DNA of 64,000 nt from Enterococcus lactis. Lineage in GTDB: Bacteria; Bacillota; Bacilli; Lactobacillales; Enterococcaceae. Location of the stretch: contig NZ_BNJW01000014.1 of NCBI RefSeq assembly GCF_015751045.1, positions 17,973 to 81,972 on the forward strand. The letters are read 5' to 3'. Numbering within the stretch: position 1 is the stretch's first letter; every line of letters begins with the position of its first letter. The notes beneath the pieces were generated by a model, which was not told the DNA's origin, ran no database searches, and saw only the letters and a list, made by a program, of their open reading frames with translations. Positions 36,030 to 45,435 of the stretch are shown in pieces. The translations under genes and the position numbers were made by a program.

Positions 36030-37769
36030 TTGAAGAAAACAAATTCTTCAGGAAAACCGAAACGTGACTTCACTAAATTATCGACACCCCATACGTATGT
36101 CATTATTTTTGGTGTAGTCATCTTTGCATGGATACTGACTTTTGTCGTACCAGCAGGAAAGTTCAGCACGCAAGACATTGAATATAAAGATGCGAATGGC
36201 GAAACAAGTACTCGTACTGTTTTACGCCAAGATTCCTTCCGTTATGCTTACGAGCTGGATAAATCGTATGTATTTGATCAATTAGAAGAACTGCAAGATC
36301 ATCCAGCAGAACGTGAAAAACTGGATGTTCCTGAAAAAGGATTGGAAAAAGTCATTGCTGACGGAGAAAAAAATCTTACGCAAGAAAAACTAGATGAAAT
36401 TTCCTTAACAGATGATGTTCTTTACGATGAGTATGGCGAAAATATCTATGATACTTCTAAAAAATTGCATAAAACAGCCAAAATATGGGGAACAGACGAT
36501 TTTGGTGGCTTTGGCTTCTTAAATTTCGTTTTTGAAGGTCTAGTATCTGGAGATAAATATGGATCTGCTGTAGGGATTGCTGCATTGATCCTTGTTGTCG
36601 GAGGTGCTTTTGGTATTATTATGCGTACCGGAGCGATTGATGCAGGAATCTATGCGTTTATCAGTAAAACGAAGGGACTGGAGCGTTTAGCTTTACCGCT
36701 ATTATTCTTTGCTTTTTCATTTGGGGGCGCTACATTTGGGATGGCAGAAGAGGTAATTCCATTCTCAATGGTGATGGTTCCATTCGTCATTGCCTTAGGA
36801 TATGACTCGATCGTAGCAGTAACCGTGACTTATGTCGCATCTCAAGTCGGAAATGCGACCTCTTGGATGAGTCCGTTTAGCGTAGCTGTAGCTCAAGGGA
36901 TTGCTGGAATCCCAGTGTTGTCTGGTGCGACATTCCGATTGATTATGTGGGTAGTTGTTACTGCCTTAGCAGCTGGTTATATGATGATATATGCAGAAAA
37001 AATCCGTAAAAAACCGGAAAGTTCGTTGACTTATAAATCAGATGATTATTTCCGTTCTCATATCAAAAAGACATCTGATGAAAATAAAAAATTCATGCTT
37101 GGGCATAAACTGATTTTAGTAGAGATGTTAGCTGTTCTTGTTTGGATCGTTTGGGGCGTGACTCAAAAAGGCTATTACATCCCCGAAATCGCTTCTCAAT
37201 TCTTTGTGATGGGATTAGTTGCCGGAATCATTGCTGTTCTTTTCAAATTAGATGGAATGAAAGTCAATGACATCGCTTCTTCTTTCCAATCTGGTGCAGC
37301 TGATTTAGCTGGTACAGCAATCGTAGTAGGGATGGCCAAAGGAATCCTTCTCGTCTTAGGTGGATCCGATGCGTCTGTTCCTTCAGCTTTGAATACGATT
37401 TTGCATGGAATCGGGACGGCATTGACCGGTGTGCCAGCTGTCATTGGCGCTTGGGCGATGTATATCTTCCAAAGTTTGTTCAACTTGGTTGTTACATCAA
37501 ATTCAGGACAAGCAGCTTTGACCATGCCGATTATGGCTCCATTGGCAGATTTAGTCGGTGTATCCAGACAAGTAGCAGTTCTTGCTTATCAGCTTGGTTC
37601 TGGTTTCATGGATGCTTTTACGCCCGTATCAGCTAGCTTGATTGGTGTGTTAGGTGTTGCACGGATCGAGTGGGCAAAATGGGCAAGGTTCCAAATCAAG
37701 ATGCAAGGATTCCTGTTTGTTTTGGGAACTATTTTCATCATGATTGCTATTGCGATCGGTCTGCAGTAG
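36030..37769 (+). CDS. YfcC-family (DcuC-type) membrane transporter
   Basis: 579 aa from TTG at 36030, the only start with a good ribosome site (AAAGGAAG); the frame continues open upstream through promoter-like sequence. First membrane helix at about residue 22 (TYVIIFGVVIFAWILTFVVPAGKF), a hydrophilic 110-residue insert, then about ten more helices. The repeats FAFSFGGATFGMAEEVIPFS and NLVVTSNSGQAALTMPIMAPLADL are the helical hairpin signatures of the C4-dicarboxylate/YfcC family. Followed by an isoaspartyl dipeptidase, suggesting it carries a dipeptide or amino acid used by that enzyme. Confidence 0.85.
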   Translation: MKKTNSSGKPKRDFTKLSTPHTYVIIFGVVIFAWILTFVVPAGKFSTQDIEYKDANGETSTRTVLRQDSFRYAYELDKSYVFDQLEELQDHPAEREKLDVPEKGLEKVIADGEKNLTQEKLDEISLTDDVLYDEYGENIYDTSKKLHKTAKIWGTDDFGGFGFLNFVFEGLVSGDKYGSAVGIAALILVVGGAFGIIMRTGAIDAGIYAFISKTKGLERLALPLLFFAFSFGGATFGMAEEVIPFSMVMVPFVIALGYDSIVAVTVTYVASQVGNATSWMSPFSVAVAQGIAGIPVLSGATFRLIMWVVVTALAAGYMMIYAEKIRKKPESSLTYKSDDYFRSHIKKTSDENKKFMLGHKLILVEMLAVLVWIVWGVTQKGYYIPEIASQFFVMGLVAGIIAVLFKLDGMKVNDIASSFQSGAADLAGTAIVVGMAKGILLVLGGSDASVPSALNTILHGIGTALTGVPAVIGAWAMYIFQSLFNLVVTSNSGQAALTMPIMAPLADLVGVSRQVAVLAYQLGSGFMDAFTPVSASLIGVLGVARIEWAKWARFQIKMQGFLFVLGTIFIMIAIAIGLQ

Positions 37770-37790
37770 TACTGGAGATATAAGTAAATA

Positions 37791-37886
37791 AAAAAAGTAA
37801 TCCAAACAGTAGATAAATGACTCCAAGAACCGTCATTTTACGGTAAAATCAAAGGAGTAAAGATTCTATCGTTTGGATTATTTTTT
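37791..37886 (+). terminator. Terminator or attenuator between the transporter and iadA
   Basis: Long-range arms AAAAAAGTAATCCAAAC (37791-37807) and GTTTGGATTATTTTTT (37871-37886) enclose an AAATGAC/GTCATTT hairpin. The T-run follows the right arm 40 bases before iadA, so partial read-through could set the ratio of the two products. Confidence 0.5.
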
Positions 37887-37929
37887 AAGATCCTATCATC
37901 AGTTATACTTAAAGAAAGAGGAAAAATGT

Positions 37930-39114
37930 ATGAAGATCATCCGACAAATTGAAGTGTTTGCACCAGATTACTTAGGAAAAATGGACGTATTGATTGCCGG
38001 TGGGAAGATTTTGGCTGTAGAAGAACAGCTAGAAGGCGGCTACGAAGGAGTGGAAGTAGAAGAACTTTCAGGTGAGGGAAAAGTACTGACTCCAGGTTTC
38101 ATTGACTGTCATTTCCATATTTTAGGCGGAGGAGGAGAAGGCGGTTATCAAAACCGAACACCAGAAGTTACATTAAGTCAATTGACTACAGCTGGTGTAA
38201 CGACAGTTGTCGGTTGCTTGGGAACAGACGGAGAAGGTCGAGATATGACTGCTTTGATCAGCAAAGCGAAAGGACTTGAAGCAGAAGGAATCTCCACTTA
38301 TGTGTACGAGGGTTCGTACCGATTGCCGGTAAAAACAGTAACAGATTCGATCATCAAAGACTTTTTAACAATCGATAAAATCATCGGAATCGGAGAAATC
38401 GCAGTATCCGATCACCGTTCTTCTCAGCCAAGTTTTGAAGAGTTCGCCCGTGCAGCAGCAGATGCTCGTGTAGGAGGCATGTTGTCGGGAAAAGCTGGGA
38501 TCATCAATGTCCACTTAGGCGGAGGAAAAAGAAAGCTAGAGTTATTGACACGAATTGTAGAAGAAACAGAAATTCCGATCACACAGTTTTTGCCTACTCA
38601 TGCGAATCGTACACCAGAATTATTTGAAGCTTGCGTGGCATTTGCTAAACGTGGCGGCACGATTGACTTCACCGCTAGCGAAGACCCTGATTTTTGGGAG
38701 AAGACAGATGGGGAAGTGCGCTTCAGTAAAGCATTGAAACGATTGATTGAGGAAGATGTTTCTTTAGATAATTTCACGATGACCTCAGATGGACAAGGAA
38801 GCTTGCCTTATTTTGATGAAAACAATCATTTCCTAGGGTTAGGAGTAGGAAGTGCTAAGGCATTGCTAGTAGGGATCAAAGAAGCTGTGCAAAAAGAAAA
38901 TATTCCTCTGGAAATCGCCTTGCGAGCTATAACCAGTAACCCAGCACGTATATTGAAATTGGATAAAAAAGGAAAAATTGAAATTGGCGCAGATGCAGAC
39001 TTGTGTATCTTGGACAAAGAAACGCTTGATATCGATACAGTTATTGCTAAAGGAGAAATAATGGTCCAAGAAAAAGAAGTCAAAGTATGGGGAACTTTCG
39101 AAAAAAGTTTTTGA
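37930..39114 (+). CDS. iadA: Isoaspartyl (beta-aspartyl) dipeptidase
   Basis: 394 aa from MKIIRQIEVFAPDYLG; the frame is open 19 codons further but the ribosome site (AGAGG) fits this ATG. Zinc-binding amidohydrolase motifs: PGFIDCHFHILGGGGEGG, the metal-bridging Lys stretch GIGEIAVSDHRSSQP, HANRTPELF, and the catalytic Asp in TMTSDGQGS. It hydrolyses beta-aspartyl dipeptides from damaged proteins or cell-wall turnover. Likely cotranscribed with the YfcC-type transporter. Confidence 0.93.
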   Translation: MKIIRQIEVFAPDYLGKMDVLIAGGKILAVEEQLEGGYEGVEVEELSGEGKVLTPGFIDCHFHILGGGGEGGYQNRTPEVTLSQLTTAGVTTVVGCLGTDGEGRDMTALISKAKGLEAEGISTYVYEGSYRLPVKTVTDSIIKDFLTIDKIIGIGEIAVSDHRSSQPSFEEFARAAADARVGGMLSGKAGIINVHLGGGKRKLELLTRIVEETEIPITQFLPTHANRTPELFEACVAFAKRGGTIDFTASEDPDFWEKTDGEVRFSKALKRLIEEDVSLDNFTMTSDGQGSLPYFDENNHFLGLGVGSAKALLVGIKEAVQKENIPLEIALRAITSNPARILKLDKKGKIEIGADADLCILDKETLDIDTVIAKGEIMVQEKEVKVWGTFEKSF

Positions 39115-39225
39115 TCCACTATCTGTCTCATCCTTTTTTAGAAAACGAGCGTTCTGTTTGTCTGTATCTGTTGTTGATGTTACCCTGAAAGTAGATCAAT
39201 AAACAAATTAAGAGGAGGAAACACA

Positions 39226-39429
39226 ATGGCAGATTTAAAAGGGCGTTCTAAAGACATGAAAGACAAAGTAGTCGGTAAAGGAAAAGAAGCATACGGCAAA
39301 GCAACAGACGACAAGAGCAAAGAAACAGAAGGAAAAGCACAATCACTAGGTTCTGATATCAAAGAAAAAGCTCGTGATTTGGGCGATGAAATCAAAGACA
39401 AATTCTCTCGAAAAGATGAAAACAAATAA
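39226..39429 (+). CDS. CsbD-family stress protein
   Basis: 67 aa, highly charged and without hydrophobic core: [20 protein letters not shown] and repeated K/D/E helices. CsbD family members accumulate under general stress; molecular role unknown. Strong AGGAGG and a strong terminator make a compact highly expressible unit. Confidence 0.9.
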   Translation: MADLKGRSKDMKDKVVGKGKEAYGKATDDKSKETEGKAQSLGSDIKEKARDLGDEIKDKFSRKDENK

Positions 39430-39461
39430 ACAACGTTCATTACTAAATGAATCAAGCAAAT

Positions 39462-39510
39462 AAAAATCCGAACCGTATCTGCTTCATAGATATGGTTCGG
39501 ATTTTTTGTT
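39462..39510. terminator. Bidirectional terminator after csbD-like gene
   Basis: Long stem AAAAATCCGAACC (39462-39474) with GGTTCGGATTTTT (39494-39506), extended inward by GTATCT/AGATAT. Confidence 0.9.
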
Positions 39511-39528
39511 TGAAAGTTATCCTGTTTT

Positions 39529-40191
39529 TTAAACTTCTATTTTTTGAAATTCTTTATTTTTTAGTTCAAAGACTTCATCGCAGCTTTTTGCTACTTCGAC
39601 CTCATGGGTCACGATGATAATACAGCGATTTTGTTCATGGGCGATTTCTTGGAAAAGTTTGACGATATCTTGTGATGCGGTCTCATCCAGATTCCCAGTA
39701 GGTTCATCAGCTACAATCAGTTGATGTTCGCAACAGATAGCACGAACGATAGCGACTCGCTGTTGCTGACCTCCTGAAAGTTTGGTCACCTGTTTTTTTG
39801 CTAATACTTCATCAATTCCTACACGAGCCAGTCGATCTAAAGCAACTTGTCGATAATTCTCTTGTTTGGTTTTAGTGATCTCCATTGCTGTTATGACATT
39901 GTCTAGAGCTGATAAATATGGAAGCAAGTTATAAGCTTGGAAAATAATCGAGACATCATTTTTACGATAACTTCTTAACCCGATTTTGTTCAGTGAACGA
40001 TCTTGATAGTATACCTTTCCTTCTTTTGGTGTATCTAATCCGGAAATAAGCGAAAGAAAAGTCGTTTTTCCAGAACCACTTGCTCCTAAAATAGCGTACA
40101 TTTTTCCAGCTTCGAAATTCAGTTCTACATCTTTATAAAGCGCATCTTGCGGATCTTGATACCAAAATCCCAATTGTTCTGTCCGTAACAT
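39529..40191 (-). CDS. MacB/LolD-type ABC transporter ATPase
   Basis: 220 aa. Walker A GASGSGKTTFLSLISGLD, signature KLSGGQQQRVAIVRAI, Walker B LIVADEPTGNLDETAS, H-loop VTHEVEVA. This subfamily works with FtsX-like permeases in peptide, lipid or antibiotic export and resistance. Start at ATG 40191, preceded by AAGGAGG; a TTG one codon earlier is possible. Downstream partner of the permease gene, 10 bases apart. Confidence 0.92.
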   Translation of the reverse strand: MLRTEQLGFWYQDPQDALYKDVELNFEAGKMYAILGASGSGKTTFLSLISGLDTPKEGKVYYQDRSLNKIGLRSYRKNDVSIIFQAYNLLPYLSALDNVITAMEITKTKQENYRQVALDRLARVGIDEVLAKKQVTKLSGGQQQRVAIVRAICCEHQLIVADEPTGNLDETASQDIVKLFQEIAHEQNRCIIIVTHEVEVAKSCDEVFELKNKEFQKIEV

Positions 40192-40203
40192 CAAATTCCT
40201 CCT

Positions 40204-41700
40204 TTAATTTAATAGGATTTTTCTTGGGTTTAATCTTAATATCCCTATAGAAGCTAAAAAGACAGAAAGCAGGCTGATTCCAAATGCTACTCCGGCTAGT
40301 AGTCCTAATTGTGTAGGTTTGACATTGATTTCCAATTCGCTGACTTGATCAGAAACAGCAAATGGATTATTCATGTTTCCTTGTTGACCCCCACGTTGAC
40401 CGCCTTGTCCGTTACCTGGCATTTGTCCACCGCCAGGAGCTTGTTGGTTTTGTGTCGTGGTTTCTGTCTGTTGGTCAAGTAGCTGCTGCCCCACGGCATT
40501 CGCGACGACGTTCCCGCTAATCGAAGCAACTCCTAATGCAAGAATCATACAAATAGCAACTTCGGTAAACAATTGGAGAATGATTTTACTTCTGGATTCT
40601 CCTAAAGACAACAAGACGCCTAATTCATGCCGACGCTCCCGGATGGTAATCATGATAATCAGAGTAAGTATGATAATACCGGCTACAGCCACTAGTAAAA
40701 CAACATTTTTAGAAAAACTTGCCACATTGTTTAAAGGTTCCAACATTGACTGATACATGGAATCATTTGATTGTAAGCTAAATGTATCTGTGTCGATCAG
40801 CTTCTCTGCTTCTTCGAGAAATTTATCCATTTCATCTGGATCAGATAGAGTGTAAACAGCAGAATCTATCGTGTTATCGTCAGATGTCCCATTTAATTCA
40901 TTTGCAAAAGTATAAGAGGTGTAAAGTGTATTCGACGGATTCATGAAGTTGAATTTCATACCCATACTGCTACTTGTTTCGCTAGATTCATAAATTCCTT
41001 TGACCGTCATTTCATAAGTGGTATCTTCTTCTTCAGTACTCGTGATTGTGAAAGTATCTCCGACTGTCAGGTCATTTGCTTCTGCTAGCGTAGAATCAAT
41101 GACTACGTTGTTTGTGCCTTTGTCGCTGTCATCTATTCCTTCACCATCCGTGATTTTTGCTGTCCCATCAGAAAAAGTACTATTTTGTGCAGTTGCTGAC
41201 ACACCGCTGATTTGAAAATCTGCTTGAGTCATTTGCGGATTTCCGCCCATTCCTCCGGCAGGTCCACCGCCTGCATCGGTAGTTTCTGAACTGTCTTCAC
41301 TTGAATCAGAACTAGTGATGGCAGTTATTCCATCTTTTGCCATAGCTGAGGCGGAACTTTCAAAGGAATAGCTCTTTACATTATCTAATTTAGCTATTTT
41401 TTCCGCGTCCGTTAAGGATACTGGGGTAAGAGAAAAACTGCCCGGATCTGGACGTTCTTCAGCGGTAGAATTGCTTGAAGAAGTTTGTTCCTGTTTTTTA
41501 AATGAGGCTTCTCGATTGGCACTTAAAGTCACTGTTGCTCCAACTTCTTTTTGTGCTTGATTCGCTGCTTCTTCTGCAGCGCTTCGAATCGTGAGGCCAG
41601 CTAGCACAAAAATAAGAATGGCTGTGAACACGGCAAATAATAACAATGAACGTCCCCATTTTACTTTTGTACTTTTCCATGCACGTTTCATAAAATTCAT
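40204..41700 (-). CDS. FtsX/MacB-type ABC transporter permease with large extracellular domain
   Basis: About 498 aa. One N-terminal membrane helix (SLLLFAVFTAILIFVLAGLTI), a large extracellular domain (about 40-325), and three C-terminal helices with the FtsX pattern TIRERRHELGVLLSLGESRSKI. The extracellular parts contain low-complexity stretches: Ser/Asp/Glu-rich near residues 60-160 with GGGPAGGMGGNP, and a Gly/Gln/Asn-rich loop between the last helices (QAPGGGQMPGNGQGGQRGGQ). Start chosen at 41700, nine bases after AGGAGGG. Resembles Vex-type permeases; substrate unknown. Confidence 0.88.
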   Translation of the reverse strand: MNFMKRAWKSTKVKWGRSLLLFAVFTAILIFVLAGLTIRSAAEEAANQAQKEVGATVTLSANREASFKKQEQTSSSNSTAEERPDPGSFSLTPVSLTDAEKIAKLDNVKSYSFESSASAMAKDGITAITSSDSSEDSSETTDAGGGPAGGMGGNPQMTQADFQISGVSATAQNSTFSDGTAKITDGEGIDDSDKGTNNVVIDSTLAEANDLTVGDTFTITSTEEEDTTYEMTVKGIYESSETSSSMGMKFNFMNPSNTLYTSYTFANELNGTSDDNTIDSAVYTLSDPDEMDKFLEEAEKLIDTDTFSLQSNDSMYQSMLEPLNNVASFSKNVVLLVAVAGIIILTLIIMITIRERRHELGVLLSLGESRSKIILQLFTEVAICMILALGVASISGNVVANAVGQQLLDQQTETTTQNQQAPGGGQMPGNGQGGQRGGQQGNMNNPFAVSDQVSELEINVKPTQLGLLAGVAFGISLLSVFLASIGILRLNPRKILLN

Positions 41701-41727
41701 ATCTTGCATCCCTCCTAGTAGATGCAT

Positions 41728-42247
41728 TTGATAATAGACAACCTATCTTAAAACTAGCTTAAATCTTATGCTGTTTGCATATCATCAACTCGAGGTTCTG
41801 TATATATAAAAAGTCACTATAGTTATTGCAAAAAATGTGGTAAAATGAAAAAAGTATGTTTCAAACCGACGAAGAAGAGATGAAAGAGAAACAGCAAAAG
41901 AAATCCTAGATGTTACAGAGGAATTTTCATTTACTTAGTGATTCTAACAATTGCTGATACTAGCGATTTAGTTCATTTGTTGTATAATAATGGGGAACAG
42001 CCGAATACTTATATAAGGATTCTGGCTATAGCGTTTCGCAAAAGATCCATTTTGTTAATGAAGTATATCCAAAATAAAATGCCCATCCAACTGTCAGAAC
42101 GCGGATGTGCTGGTAATTTTCCTGCTGATTCTCCATAAGTTGAGAACTAGTGATTTTGCATGTGCTTCATTGGAATGGCTCGTAAATTTAGATAAAGAAG
42201 AAAATCGACATCTTTAAACTTGGATGTCATAAGAAGAGGTGAAATTT
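41728..42247. other. Gene-free stretch before rnjB
   Basis: About 520 bases. Several short open frames exist (e.g. 41938-42138, MILTIADTSDLVHLL) but none has a ribosome site or recognisable sequence. It may hold the rnjB promoter or a decayed gene. Confidence 0.4.
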
Positions 42248-43927
42248 GTGAGTACCATTAAAATTATCCCATTAGGCGGCGTTCGCGAAAATGGAAAAAA
42301 CATGTATGTCGCAGAAGTGGGCGAGGATATTTTCATATTAGATTGTGGGCTAAAATATCCTGAAAATGAGTTGCTGGGAATCGACGTCGTAATCCCAGAT
42401 TTTACGTATTTAGAAGAAAACATTGATCGTGTAGCTGGTGTCTTTTTAACACACGGGCACGCAGATGCGATCGGGGCGCTTCCTTACTTGTTGTCGAAAA
42501 TTTCTGTACCAGTATTTGGAACGGAGTTGACGATCGAGTTAGCAAAATTGAATGTCAGTCGTAACGAAGCAGCCAAAGGATTTAAGGATTTCCATGTGGT
42601 AGATGAGCATACAGAAATCGACTTTGGTGAAACAGTAGTGAGCTTTTTCCGTACCACTCACACGATACCAGATTCAGTGGGGATCAATCTGAAAACAAAA
42701 GAAGGTAGTATCGTTTATACGGGAGATTTTAAATTTGATCAAACGGCTATCCCGATGTATCAAACAGATTATGCACGATTGGCAGAAATCGGCAAAGAAG
42801 GAGTCTTAGCTTTACTGAGTGAATCGGCAAATGCAGAGAATCCTCAACCTGTAGCTTCTGAAGCTCAGATAGCTGATGAAGTATTTGATACGATCAAATA
42901 TTGGGAAGGACGCATCATCGTCGCCTGTGTAGCAAGTAATTTGCAACGAGTGCAACAAGTATTGGACGCAGCAGAAAAAGCACAACGAAAAGTTGTCTTG
43001 ACTGGTCAAGATTTCGAACGAATTATTCGAACAGCGATGCGTTTAGAAAAACTTCAATTACCAAGTGAAGATTTGCTTGTTACATTGAAAGACATGAAAA
43101 ACTATGATCCAGAAGAACTAATCATTTTAGAAACTGGCCGAATGGGTGAACCCATCAAGTCTCTGCAAAAAATGGCAAACGGCACACACCGTAATGTCAA
43201 GATCGAAGAAGGGGATTTGGTTTATATCACTACTACGCCAAGCATCGCGATGGAAACAATCGTGGCGAAAACGGAAGATATCATTTATCGAGCTGGTGGA
43301 ACAGTGAAATTGATTTCTGAGAATATGCGTGTTTCTGGTCATGCCAATCCTAATGATTTGCAATTGATGATCAATTTGATGAAGCCGACATATTTTGTGC
43401 CAGTTCAAGGGGAATATCGGGAATTAGCTGCTCACGCAGATTTGGCTCATGCAGTAGGGATGCCTTACAAAAATATCTATATTACTGGACGCGGAGATGT
43501 GCTGGAATATAAGAATAAACGTATGAGTGTTGCAGGAACTACAAGTGCAGAAAATGTAATGATTGATGGTTTAGGCATAGGCGATATCGGAAACATTGTT
43601 TTACGTGATCGGAAAATCTTATCAGAAGATGGGATTTTCGTAGCGGTTGTCACTATTAGCCGAAGAGAGAAGAAAATCATCTCAAAACCTCAAATCACTT
43701 CACGAGGATTCGTTTACGTAAAAGCTAGCCGTGATCTGATGAAAGAAAGTAGCAACATGATCGAAACGATCGTCGAGAAACATTTAGAAAGCAATGATTT
43801 TGAGTGGAGCAAATTAAAGCAAGATATTCGTGATCAATTAGGTCGTTACTTATTTGAACAAACAAAACGACGTCCTGTGATCTTGCCAGTCATCATGGAA
43901 GCTACTCAACGCCGAAATAAGAAATAA
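42248..43927 (+). CDS. rnjB: Ribonuclease J2
   Basis: 559 aa from GTG 42248, following AAGAGGTGA; the frame start at 42239 is inside that ribosome site. Metallo-beta-lactamase domain, beta-CASP domain and C-terminal domain. The metal motif HxHxDH reads HGHADA (69-74), lacking the last His; this and the IIPLGGVRENGKNMY start fit the low-activity J2 paralogue of Lactobacillales rather than J1. It should form a complex with RNase J1 (encoded elsewhere) in mRNA decay and rRNA maturation. Confidence 0.88.
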   Translation: MSTIKIIPLGGVRENGKNMYVAEVGEDIFILDCGLKYPENELLGIDVVIPDFTYLEENIDRVAGVFLTHGHADAIGALPYLLSKISVPVFGTELTIELAKLNVSRNEAAKGFKDFHVVDEHTEIDFGETVVSFFRTTHTIPDSVGINLKTKEGSIVYTGDFKFDQTAIPMYQTDYARLAEIGKEGVLALLSESANAENPQPVASEAQIADEVFDTIKYWEGRIIVACVASNLQRVQQVLDAAEKAQRKVVLTGQDFERIIRTAMRLEKLQLPSEDLLVTLKDMKNYDPEELIILETGRMGEPIKSLQKMANGTHRNVKIEEGDLVYITTTPSIAMETIVAKTEDIIYRAGGTVKLISENMRVSGHANPNDLQLMINLMKPTYFVPVQGEYRELAAHADLAHAVGMPYKNIYITGRGDVLEYKNKRMSVAGTTSAENVMIDGLGIGDIGNIVLRDRKILSEDGIFVAVVTISRREKKIISKPQITSRGFVYVKASRDLMKESSNMIETIVEKHLESNDFEWSKLKQDIRDQLGRYLFEQTKRRPVILPVIMEATQRRNKK

Positions 43928-43933
43928 ATAAAT

Positions 43934-43982
43934 AAGAGTAAGATGGCTCTCTCTATAGAGTGCTCGTCTTGCTCTTTTTTTG
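43934..43982 (+). terminator. rnjB terminator
   Basis: AAGAGTAAGATG with CGTCTTGCTCTT (G-T pairs), followed by seven T. Confidence 0.75.
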
Positions 43983-44054
43983 AGGGAAACAAATGATTTT
44001 TGAATACAGTATCCCTCGTTTTATAATAAACGATAGAATAAAGGGAGTGGATCA

Positions 44055-44534
44055 ATGATGAGTCAAACAAAAGTCGAACGTTATTTAGAAGAACAAAAAA
44101 TCACCTATCAACCACTTGATTTTAGTCATATAGTAGAGGGATCTTTCACAGAAGAACTACAAAAAAGAGGGATTGATCCAGCTTTGATATGTAAAACTCT
44201 CGTAGTAAAAGGGAACAAAACTGGGGTGATCATCGCATTGATTCCTTTGAATGATCATTTAGATTATAAAAAAACGAGACAAGTGACGAAAGATCGTAAA
44301 GTCGGTTTTCCTGGAATGGATTTTGTATTAGCACATACAGGCTATCCTCACGGAGCGAATACCCCTATTGGAATAAAACTCGCACATCCTGATTATTGTT
44401 TTTTAGCAGACAGTTCTTTAAAAGAAAAAGAAGAAGTGATTGTGTCGAGCGGTGAAATCGGGAGAAGCCTCCAGATAAAAGTAGCTGATTTAGAAAAAAT
44501 CGTCCATCCTATTTACGCTGATTTAATTAGTTAA
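44055..44534 (+). CDS. ybaK: YbaK/EbsC-type Cys-tRNA(Pro) deacylase
   Basis: 159 aa. It hydrolyses cysteine mischarged on tRNA-Pro. Family features: KTLVVKGNKTGVIIALIPLNDHLD with the catalytic Lys region, KTRQVTKDRKVGFPG, the GYPHGANTPIGIK loop, and IVSSGEIGRSLQIKVADL. GGGAG precedes the ATG by about eight bases; a second ATG follows immediately. Monocistronic. Confidence 0.9.
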   Translation: MMSQTKVERYLEEQKITYQPLDFSHIVEGSFTEELQKRGIDPALICKTLVVKGNKTGVIIALIPLNDHLDYKKTRQVTKDRKVGFPGMDFVLAHTGYPHGANTPIGIKLAHPDYCFLADSSLKEKEEVIVSSGEIGRSLQIKVADLEKIVHPIYADLIS

Positions 44535-44550
44535 GTGACGAGAAGAGGAG

Positions 44551-44685
44551 CCAAGCAGAGAGCTCAAACTTGAGATTATATCTGCTTGGTACTTGGTGCA
44601 TCCTGTATTATCTGTTACAATTACTTTGTGCATACTGTACTATCAATCCAATGAAAATATATTTAGTAACTATATTTTTTCATTG
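44551..44685. repeat. Cluster of inverted and direct repeats between ybaK and ytkL
   Basis: CCAAGCAGA (44551-44559) pairs perfectly with TCTGCTTGG (44581-44589), with CTCAA/TTGAG inside. Then a 23-bp direct repeat with three mismatches, TACTTnGTGCATnCTGTAnT followed by ATC, at about 44590-44612 and 44622-44644 (32-base period). An AT-rich hairpin CAATG...CATTG follows at 44649-44685. Confidence 0.7.
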
Positions 44686-44747
44686 ATGTGCAAGTAATGA
44701 AATCGGTTTTAATAAAAAAGATACAGAGAAAACGTGAGGTGTAGAAT

Positions 44748-45428
44748 ATGAAAATTACGTATCATGGACATTCTTGTTTAACGATTGAAATGGAAAATGG
44801 CCAACGTGTGATGATTGACCCGTTTATTACAGGAAACCCATTGTCAGATTTAACTGCAGAAGAAGTAAAGACAGATTGGTTGCTGATTACTCATGGACAT
44901 AGTGACCATATAGGAGATATGATCCCTATTGCAAAAGAAAATCAAGCCACGGTTATCAGTATTGTTGAGATCGCTGATTATGCAAATAGCAGAGGAGTAG
45001 ATTCATTCGGTATGAATATCGGCGGAAAACATGCATTTCCATTCGGCACAGTAAAATTCGTCCATGCACAGCATAGTTCAAGCTATGAAGTAGATGGTAT
45101 CGTTCAGTATATGGGTGAGCCTAGCGGAATCATTATCCAAGCAGAAGGCAAAACGATTTATCATGCAGGAGATACAGCTTATTTCAGTGATTTAGGATTG
45201 CTTGCAGAGGAATTCGATATTGATGTTGCTTTCTTGCCGATTGGTGATAACTATACGATGGGACCAGAGGATGCGGCTCGGGCTGCACAAACAATTCGTG
45301 CCAAGAAAGTCGTTCCAATCCATTACAATACGTTCCCTGTTATTGAACAAGATCCTGAATCTTTTGTAGCATTACTGGAAGATAGCGAAGGAAAAATAAT
45401 GAGCGTCTCGGAAACGCTGGAAGTGTAG
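44748..45428 (+). CDS. UPF0173-type metal-dependent hydrolase (YtkL)
   Basis: 226 aa metallo-beta-lactamase fold. KITYHGHSCLTIE, LLITHGHSDHIGD (complete HxHxDH), HAGDTAYFSD and VVPIHYNTFPVI are all present, so it should be an active zinc hydrolase; natural substrate unknown. First of three genes (ytkL-ytoI-nrnA order as in Bacillus), only 7 bases before the next. Confidence 0.9.
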   Translation: MKITYHGHSCLTIEMENGQRVMIDPFITGNPLSDLTAEEVKTDWLLITHGHSDHIGDMIPIAKENQATVISIVEIADYANSRGVDSFGMNIGGKHAFPFGTVKFVHAQHSSSYEVDGIVQYMGEPSGIIIQAEGKTIYHAGDTAYFSDLGLLAEEFDIDVAFLPIGDNYTMGPEDAARAAQTIRAKKVVPIHYNTFPVIEQDPESFVALLEDSEGKIMSVSETLEV

Positions 45429-45435
45429 GCAGAAA

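Noticed and set aside
41938..42138. Open frame of 66 codons before rnjB
   Set aside because: No ribosome site, GTG start in AT-rich DNA, no recognisable sequence.
42239..43927. RNase J1 assignment
   Set aside because: The metal motif lacks the final His (HGHADA) and the N-terminus matches the J2 paralogue better.
44649..44692. Classical terminator for ybaK
   Set aside because: The T-run lies inside the hairpin rather than after it, so it was only recorded as a hairpin.
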